From assembly GCA_002432025.1 (NCBI GenBank), contig DJFE01000024.1, positions 1-9,927 on the forward strand: DNA of 9,927 nt, in the 5' to 3' direction. Positions 6,040 to 9,927 of the stretch are shown here, one piece after another. Made by a program: the position numbers and the translations under genes. The first letter of the stretch is position 1. The number at the start of each line of letters is the position of its first letter. Source of the DNA: Candidatus Avelusimicrobium stercoris. Lineage in GTDB: Bacteria; Elusimicrobiota; Elusimicrobia; Elusimicrobiales; Elusimicrobiaceae. The notes below the pieces were generated by a model. It was not told the DNA's origin. It saw only the letters and a list, made by a program, of their open reading frames with translations, and ran no database searches.

Positions 6040-6813
6040 ATGCAAAAATACGGACAACATTTTTTAATTAACGAGAACGTAATCAACCAAATTATAGATG
6101 CGGCCCTGCTGTTAAAAAGCGAAAATCTGGTGGAAATCGGCCCGGGCAAGGGGGCGCTCACCAAGCGCTTAATTGACCGTGGGTGTAAAAATTTTACCGT
6201 CGTGGAAATTGACCCGGAAATGGAATCGTACTTGCAAAAGACGTTGCCCAAAACGGCGGGCGTAAGCATTTTGCGGCAGAATTTTTTGCAGGCCGATTTG
6301 GAAAAACTGGCTCCGCGTCCTACGCTGTTTGTCAGCAATTTGCCGTATATTGATGCGGCGGATATTTTGGATAAAGTGCTGGGCTGCCCGCACTTTCAAA
6401 CTGCGGTATTTATGTTCCAAAAAGAGCAGGCCCAGCGTATCCGGGCCCGCGCGTGCGAAGAGGGGTATGGCCCCTTATCCGTTTTTAGCCAACTGCGCGC
6501 GCAGATTAGCCCCATTTGCAAGGCGGGGCGCGGATGCTTTAATCCGCCGCCCAAGGTGGAAAGTATGGTGCTGGCGTTTATGCGCCCGGGCACACGGTTG
6601 GTTCCCGCCGAAAAATGGCCGTCCTTTAAAAAATTGGTTAGCGTGGCCTTTTTGCACAAGCGCAAAACTTTGTTTAATTCCTGGTCGCTGGCCGGATACG
6701 ATAAACAAAAAATAACGGACGTGTTAGCCGTCTGTAAGGTTAAACCAACTGCGCGGCCGGAGGAAATTCCGCCCGCCAAATATGTGGAGTTGTGGCAAAA
6801 ACTTTGCTGTTAA
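6040..6813 (+). CDS. rsmA: 16S rRNA (adenine(1518)-N6/adenine(1519)-N6)-dimethyltransferase RsmA/KsgA
   Basis: A 257-residue SAM-dependent enzyme that dimethylates two adjacent adenines near the 3' end of 16S rRNA late in 30S assembly. The N-terminus QKYGQHFLIN is diagnostic. SAM-binding EIGPGKG is at 32-38, the ribose-binding acid in VVEID is E56, the catalytic motif NLPY is at 100-103, and the family segments YGPLSVFSQ (143-151) and FNPPPKVES (167-175) follow. The C-terminal helical domain is complete. NLPY is followed by ID where NI is common, a mild deviation. The start lies 1 nt past the TPR gene's stop, with GGAG at 6032-6035, which points to translational coupling. A terminator follows. 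Confidence 0.95.
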   Translation: MQKYGQHFLINENVINQIIDAALLLKSENLVEIGPGKGALTKRLIDRGCKNFTVVEIDPEMESYLQKTLPKTAGVSILRQNFLQADLEKLAPRPTLFVSNLPYIDAADILDKVLGCPHFQTAVFMFQKEQAQRIRARACEEGYGPLSVFSQLRAQISPICKAGRGCFNPPPKVESMVLAFMRPGTRLVPAEKWPSFKKLVSVAFLHKRKTLFNSWSLAGYDKQKITDVLAVCKVKPTARPEEIPPAKYVELWQKLCC

Positions 6814-6815
6814 AT

Positions 6816-6848
6816 AAAAAATATCCCGTGATTATCGGGATATTTTTT
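6816..6848. terminator. Bidirectional terminator overlapping the end of the formimidoyltransferase gene
   Basis: ATATCCCG (6821-6828) pairs with CGGGATAT (6836-6843) around a 7-nt loop, extended by A-runs and T-runs to a 13-bp stem. It lies just past the rsmA stop codon. On the minus strand the last four sense codons of the convergent gene form one stem arm and its TAA (6832-6834) sits in the loop, so termination in that direction must occur at or just past the stop codon. Confidence 0.85.
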
Positions 6849-7803
6849 CGTCAGATAAGCGGTATTCCAAAATCTTTTCGCGGGGGAAAAACGGGCGGAC
6901 TAGGTTTAGCCCTAACTTTTCTATGGCCGCATTAATGAGGGCGGTTTCGTTGCTTTCCGCGGGTGTGTAAAACCGGCCCGCTTGCAACAAGGCGTCCAAT
7001 GGGGCCAGCCCGATGAGTTCGCTCCCGGTTACGGATAGCCCCCGTTTTTCGGCCTCGCGCTTGCACGCTTCAAATACGTCTGCCATACCTGTTTGTTTAA
7101 AGTTTGTTAAGTTGAAGGATACCTGTGCGGCCTGATAGCCGGGCATCAGCCAGCCGATGGCCTTGACGGCCTGTAAGCCGCCGTTTTTTTCGCGCAAGCA
7201 CGCGGCGATTTGTTTGGACGGGGCCACATTTGTCGTGTTTAACGAAACATTGTACGCCAGTAAAAAGTTGCGCGCCCCGATAACGCTCGCGCCCGTTTTG
7301 GCGACACGTTCGGTAAAATCCGCCGGGCCTAAATCGGGGGGAAGTTCACGTAGTTTGGCGGGTAAACTTTCGTATTCTCCGTGCCTTAAATAGGCTAAAT
7401 TTTTCCGCTCGGGCGTGCTTGCGTTCTCCTCGTAAAAATATACGGGGATATTTAAGCCGGCTACCTGCTGCCCTAGTTTGCGTGCCTCGGCCGCGGCTTC
7501 CTGTAAGGTCATTTGAGCGATTGGCACAAAAGGGCACACATCCACCGCGCCTAAGCGCGGGTGTGCGCCGTGGTGCGTGCGCATATCCAGTAAATCGCAA
7601 GCGGCTTCAAAAAGTGCAAGCGCGCTTTTGCGCACCTCGCCCGGTTCGCCTGCCAGAGTCAGCACGGTGCGGTTGGCGTCTTTGTTGGCTTCCACATTTA
7701 GCACCTTGGCGCGCGAAGCGGCAGCCACCCGGCGGATGATAGCGTTTATCACGTCCGGGCGTTGGCCCTCGGAAAAGTTTGGCACGGCTTCCATTAATTT
7801 CAT
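6832..7803 (-). CDS. Glutamate formimidoyltransferase (stand-alone formiminotransferase)
   Basis: A 323-residue cytoplasmic enzyme moving the formimino group from N-formimino-L-glutamate to tetrahydrofolate, a late step of histidine degradation. It matches the formiminotransferase half of FTCD: MEAVPNFSEG at the N-terminus, and GAHPRLGAVDVCPFVP (79-94) with the likely catalytic His at 81, followed by the C-terminal subdomain. The cyclodeaminase half is absent, as in many bacteria that encode it separately, and no histidine-utilisation (hut) gene lies nearby. I start at ATG 7803 because homologous sequence begins there; the frame stays open upstream to 7860 but encodes a non-homologous stretch. 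AAGGAG on the minus strand (7816-7821) is 12 nt from the ATG, longer than normal. A perfect TATAAT lies between them, ending 6 nt before the ATG, so a leaderless transcript is possible. Confidence 0.93.
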   Translation of the reverse strand: MKLMEAVPNFSEGQRPDVINAIIRRVAAASRAKVLNVEANKDANRTVLTLAGEPGEVRKSALALFEAACDLLDMRTHHGAHPRLGAVDVCPFVPIAQMTLQEAAAEARKLGQQVAGLNIPVYFYEENASTPERKNLAYLRHGEYESLPAKLRELPPDLGPADFTERVAKTGASVIGARNFLLAYNVSLNTTNVAPSKQIAACLREKNGGLQAVKAIGWLMPGYQAAQVSFNLTNFKQTGMADVFEACKREAEKRGLSVTGSELIGLAPLDALLQAGRFYTPAESNETALINAAIEKLGLNLVRPFFPREKILEYRLSDEKISR

Positions 7804-7821
7804 AAAATAATTATACTCCTT
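7804..7821 (-). promoter_or_regulatory. TATAAT immediately upstream of the formimidoyltransferase start
   Basis: On the minus strand the order is AAGGAG (7821-7816), TATAAT (7815-7810), 6 nt, then ATG at 7803. The hexamer is a perfect -10 at leaderless spacing. The AAGGAG could instead be a ribosome site with a long 12-nt spacer, served by a promoter further upstream. No good -35 was found, so the two readings compete. Confidence 0.35.
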
Positions 7822-7851
7822 TTGCGCCGCCAAAAAAATATTTAAGAATAT

Positions 7852-7882
7852 TTGCACCATTTTTCCTAATTTATAGTATAAT
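7852..7882 (+). promoter_or_regulatory. Promoter of the cold-shock gene
   Basis: TATAAT at 7877-7882 is a perfect -10; TTGCAC at 7852-7857 is a possible -35 with a slightly long 19-nt spacer. Transcription would start near 7889, giving a 5' leader of about 54 nt. The region around the -10 is nearly palindromic, so it might also fire on the minus strand towards the formimidoyltransferase gene. Confidence 0.6.
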
Positions 7883-7889
7883 AGTTGTA

Positions 7890-7912
7890 GGTACTTATTA
7901 AGTTTAAGTACC
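7890..7912 (+). promoter_or_regulatory. 5'-end hairpin in the cold-shock mRNA leader
   Basis: GGTACTTA (7890-7897) pairs perfectly with TAAGTACC (7905-7912) around a 7-nt loop. It begins within a nucleotide or two of the predicted transcription start and leaves the ribosome site AAGGAAG (7925-7931) unpaired. Hairpins at the extreme 5' end often stabilise mRNA. A temperature-responsive role like that of known cold-shock leaders is possible but not shown. Confidence 0.55.
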
Positions 7913-7942
7913 CGTAAATTATAAAAGGAAGTAACAAGTAAA

Positions 7943-8146
7943 ATGCCTAAAGGAAAAGTTAAATGGTTTAACGACCAGAAAGGTTACGGCTTCGTAACCC
8001 CCGAAGATGGTTCTAAAGATCTCTTTGTACACTATCAGGAAATCCAGGGCGACGGTTTCAAAACCTTGGCCGAAGGTCAAGAAGTTGAATTCGAAGTCGT
8101 AGAATCTGAAAAAGGCCCGAAAGCCGTTAAAGTCGTCAAACTGTAA
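7943..8146 (+). CDS. Cold-shock domain protein (CspA family)
   Basis: A 67-residue single cold-shock domain that binds single-stranded RNA and DNA and acts as an RNA chaperone. RNP1 is KGYGFV (13-18) and RNP2 is LFVHY (27-31); the N-terminus GKVKWFN is diagnostic and the length is exactly that of the family. RNP2 reads LFVHY rather than the common VFVHF, a conservative change. AAGGAAG lies 11 nt before the ATG. The gene has its own promoter and a terminator just after it, so it is monocistronic. Its codon use (AAA, GAA, GGT, GTT, CGT-poor) looks more biased than that of its neighbours, which fits high expression. Confidence 0.97.
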   Translation: MPKGKVKWFNDQKGYGFVTPEDGSKDLFVHYQEIQGDGFKTLAEGQEVEFEVVESEKGPKAVKVVKL

Positions 8147-8165
8147 TTTTTTGAAGGACTTTATA

Positions 8166-8197
8166 AACCCCGTGGCCGTAAGGCGACGGGGTTTTTT
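8166..8197 (+). terminator. Rho-independent terminator after the cold-shock gene
   Basis: AAACCCCGT (8165-8173) pairs with ACGGGGTTT (8186-8194), with an inner GCC/GGC pairing and a GTAA-type loop, followed by a T-run to 8197. It sits 20 nt after the stop codon and separates the cold-shock gene from the MATE gene. Confidence 0.9.
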
Positions 8198-8224
8198 GCT
8201 GTTTGTTTGCGGAGTGTGAAATAA

Positions 8225-9589
8225 ATGAAAAAGACGTATGCGCAGGCTTCTCTTAGCGAGTTGTGGTACTTATCTTACCCACTCATCGTAACAATGGCCG
8301 CGCAGGTAATTATGCAATTTGCGGACCGGATGTTTTTGTCCTGGTATTCGCACGAGGCCTTGGCCGCTTGTGTGCCCGCGGGCGTACTGGCGATGACGTT
8401 TTCCTCTATGTTTATGGGCCTTGCCAGTTATACAAGCGTGTTTATCTCGCAGTATTACGCCAAAAAGAAATATGCCTCGGTTACTATATCCTTATGGCAG
8501 GGGATTTTGCTGGCGGTGTTGTCGTCCGTGTTACTGGCTGCCTTAACTCCTGCCGGCGTGGGGCTCATAAACTCCTTTGGGCACGATATGTCCGTGCGCG
8601 TATTGGAAATTAAATATTTTAGTTTGTTAAACTTGTTCGCCGGGCTGACGGTGATTAACAGCGCGCTGGCCAGTTTTTTTAGTGGACGCGGCAAAACCAA
8701 GGTGCCGATGTGGACTTCGCTCGTGGGGAATATCGTCAACATCGTGCTGGACTATATTATGATTTTCGGCAAGTTGGGTTTCCCGGAAATGGGTATTATG
8801 GGCGCGGCGTGGGCGACGATTATCGGCTGCGGCGCAATGACGCTTATTTACGCTACGCTTATTTGCGCGGGCAAGATTCGCCGCGAATTTAAGATAACGC
8901 GCTTGGCCGGGTTTTATAAGCCTGTGTTTGCGCGCTTAGTGCGCTTTGGCCTGCCCAATGGGTTCGGCTTTTTAATGGACATTTTATCCTTTACGCTGTT
9001 TACGTTTATGGTGGGCAGTATTGATGTGCTGTCCTTGGAAGCGAGCAATATCGTAATGTCTATGCAGCCCGTGGTGTTTATGGTGATTTTGGGGCTGGGG
9101 ATGGGTATCCAAATTTTGGCGAGCAAATACCAAGGTTTAAAACGCCCGGATTTGACGTTAAAGGTGCTTAAAAACGCGTGCAAATTGGGTTATCTGTATG
9201 CGGGCACGGTGGGGGTGCTGTTCTTCTTTTTCGCCCCGTTCTTTGTTGGTTTATTTGTTCCGGCGGGCTCGCCCAATGCGGCGGAAATTGCCGCTAAAAC
9301 CTATCCGCTTATGAAACTAGTGAGTTGCTTTGTTCTGTTTGACGCCACTTATCTTATTTTCGGTGAAACCCTGCGCGGGGCGGGCGATACCAAGTTCTAT
9401 ATGCTGGTAATGCTCTTTTGCGCGTGGGGACTGCTTATCCCCGGGACGTGGCTGATTGTGTATAAGTTGCAGTTGTCCGTGTTCTGGGTGTGGAGTTGGC
9501 TGACGTTTTACGCCGCGCTGACGGCTGTGCTGATGGTGTGGCGCGTGTGGCTAGGCAAATGGAAAACGATTAGCGTAACTGGAAATTAG
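8225..9589 (+). CDS. MATE family multidrug/cation exporter
   Basis: A 454-residue inner-membrane antiporter that exports organic cations or drugs in exchange for Na+ or H+. About 12 hydrophobic helices are visible in two similar halves, as usual for the family, and the length is typical. MQFADRMFLSW (30-40) in the first helix carries D34, matching the acidic residue conserved there in NorM-type proteins. Other family-like segments are ASFFSGRGKTKVPMWTSLVG (about 149-168), NIVNIVLDYIMIFG, and ETLRGAGDTKFYM in the second half. GGAG at 8211-8214 lies 10 nt before the ATG. It follows the cold-shock terminator, so it needs its own promoter, which I could not identify in the 27-nt gap. It ends in TAG and is followed by a strong terminator. 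The substrate cannot be read from sequence. Confidence 0.93.
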   Translation: MKKTYAQASLSELWYLSYPLIVTMAAQVIMQFADRMFLSWYSHEALAACVPAGVLAMTFSSMFMGLASYTSVFISQYYAKKKYASVTISLWQGILLAVLSSVLLAALTPAGVGLINSFGHDMSVRVLEIKYFSLLNLFAGLTVINSALASFFSGRGKTKVPMWTSLVGNIVNIVLDYIMIFGKLGFPEMGIMGAAWATIIGCGAMTLIYATLICAGKIRREFKITRLAGFYKPVFARLVRFGLPNGFGFLMDILSFTLFTFMVGSIDVLSLEASNIVMSMQPVVFMVILGLGMGIQILASKYQGLKRPDLTLKVLKNACKLGYLYAGTVGVLFFFFAPFFVGLFVPAGSPNAAEIAAKTYPLMKLVSCFVLFDATYLIFGETLRGAGDTKFYMLVMLFCAWGLLIPGTWLIVYKLQLSVFWVWSWLTFYAALTAVLMVWRVWLGKWKTISVTGN

Positions 9590-9613
9590 GCTTACTTTGT
9601 GTTGGAAAAACGT

Positions 9614-9645
9614 AAACGCCCCGGGTTTTTGCCCGGGGCGTTTTT
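9614..9645 (+). terminator. Strong terminator after the MATE gene
   Basis: AAACGCCCCGGG (9614-9625) pairs perfectly with CCCGGGGCGTTT (9632-9643) around TTTTTG, followed by further Ts. It is a 12-bp, very GC-rich stem 24 nt past the stop codon. Confidence 0.92.
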
Positions 9646-9664
9646 GCTTTTATTAAAAAAAGAG

Positions 9665-9744
9665 GTCATCCTGAATTGCCACCCTTACCGCTAGGCGGCA
9701 CCCCGTAAAGTTTCTGTACGGGGTCCATTAATAGGGTTCAGAAT
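9665..9744 (+). repeat. Nested/composite repeat related to the double-hairpin family
   Basis: Outer arms ATCCTGAA (9668-9675) and TTCAGAAT (9737-9744) pair with one mismatch and begin with the family's GTCAT. Inside lie two further units: an imperfect hairpin TGCCACC/GGCGGCA (9677-9700), whose reverse complement resembles pilin-leader positions 116-138, and a perfect hairpin ACCCCGTA (9700-9707)/TACGGGGT (9717-9724) with the 9-nt loop AAGTTTCTG. The loop differs by one base from AGGTTTCTG in copies 1 and 3. It looks like one element inserted into the first hairpin of another. Confidence 0.65.
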
Positions 9745-9783
9745 ATACCTTATGGGTTGTTTGCTGTGTCGGTATTTAACAAA

Positions 9784-9873
9784 GTCATTCTGGAAGGTTT
9801 CTGTCCAGAATCTGTTGTTTTCCTCTTTTTGAGTAACGCCAGATCCTGGACTACAACTTTCCAGGATGACGAC
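9784..9873 (+). repeat. Double-hairpin repeat, copy 3
   Basis: Hairpin 1 pairs ATTCTGGA (9787-9794) with TCCAGAAT (9804-9811) around AGGTTTCTG, the same loop as copy 1. Hairpin 2 pairs ATCCTGGA (9843-9850) with TCCAGGAT (9860-9867) around CTACAACTT. The first 20 nt and the reverse complement of the 20 nt ending at 9870 agree at 15 positions, so the copy also has imperfect terminal inverted repeats. Same orientation as copies 1 and 2. Confidence 0.88.
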
Positions 9874-9927
9874 TAGACAATGTCGTTTTTGTCGTTGTTA
9901 TTTCGCTGTTTACTGTAAAGGGGTTGT

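Larger units (their letters stand above)
9590..9927. other. Repeat-rich non-coding tail
   Basis: After the MATE terminator this 338-nt stretch has no believable gene. It holds a 16-nt match to the pilin leader (9648-9663), a nested or composite repeat (9665-9744), a 39-nt spacer and full repeat copy 3 (9784-9873). The last 54 nt are T-rich with short GTCGTT repeats and may continue into another element or a promoter outside the window. Confidence 0.7.

Noticed and set aside
7804..7860. A longer N-terminus (19 extra codons) for the formimidoyltransferase
   Set aside because: The family's N-terminus starts at MEAVPNFSEG; the extra part is non-homologous and covers the promoter-like TATAAT and the AAGGAG.
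662..9873. Repeat copies 2 and 3 as the ends of a 9-kb composite mobile element
   Set aside because: The enclosed genes are mostly ordinary chromosomal functions, there is no transposase or integrase, base composition does not change, and copy 1 lies outside. Dispersed repeats at both ends are sufficient explanation.
9665..9873. A CRISPR-like array, since several palindromic units are close together
   Set aside because: Units differ in stem sequence and spacing, spacers are not of constant length, and no cas gene is present.

Overview
The window looks like a chromosomal segment from a bacterium of the phylum Elusimicrobiota, probably a gut lineage near Elusimicrobium. The main clue is the type IV pilin-like gene at the left edge: its N-terminal helix reads like the expanded pilin/pseudopilin set I associate with Elusimicrobium. 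Short intergenic gaps and fermentative or housekeeping genes fit, but there is no rRNA to confirm the assignment, so it is moderate at best. No tRNA, rRNA, CRISPR array, transposase or phage gene was seen.

Layout. 12-593: prepilin with an abnormal 48-residue leader made from a dispersed structured repeat. 594-938: non-coding, holding a second repeat copy, a short direct repeat and the promoter of the next gene. 939-2960: a two-gene operon of beta-carbonic anhydrase and a PTS EIIBC permease (MurP-like), closed by a bidirectional terminator. 3006-3827 (minus): a SplB-like radical SAM protein. 3888-6813: a run of a Sel1-repeat protein, a secreted TPR protein and the rRNA dimethylase rsmA, closed by a terminator. 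6832-7803 (minus): glutamate formimidoyltransferase. 7943-8146: a cold-shock protein with its own promoter, 5'-end hairpin and terminator. 8225-9589: a MATE exporter with a strong terminator. 9590-9927: non-coding and repeat-rich.

The genes do not form one pathway. The most unusual content is the repeat family. Three full copies (35-119, 662-753, 9784-9873) each hold two hairpins with an 8-9 bp stem, usually around a 9-nt loop. Stem sequences differ between copies but always stay paired, while loop sequences are conserved. The two hairpins of one copy share a stem type, so the copy ends also form imperfect terminal inverted repeats. This resembles REPIN or MITE architecture. One copy lies inside the pilin reading frame, between the ribosome binding site/start and the prepilin peptidase site. 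A second theme is start codons placed 6 nt after a -10-like hexamer (939, 4344 and, on the minus strand, 7803), which suggests leaderless mRNAs.
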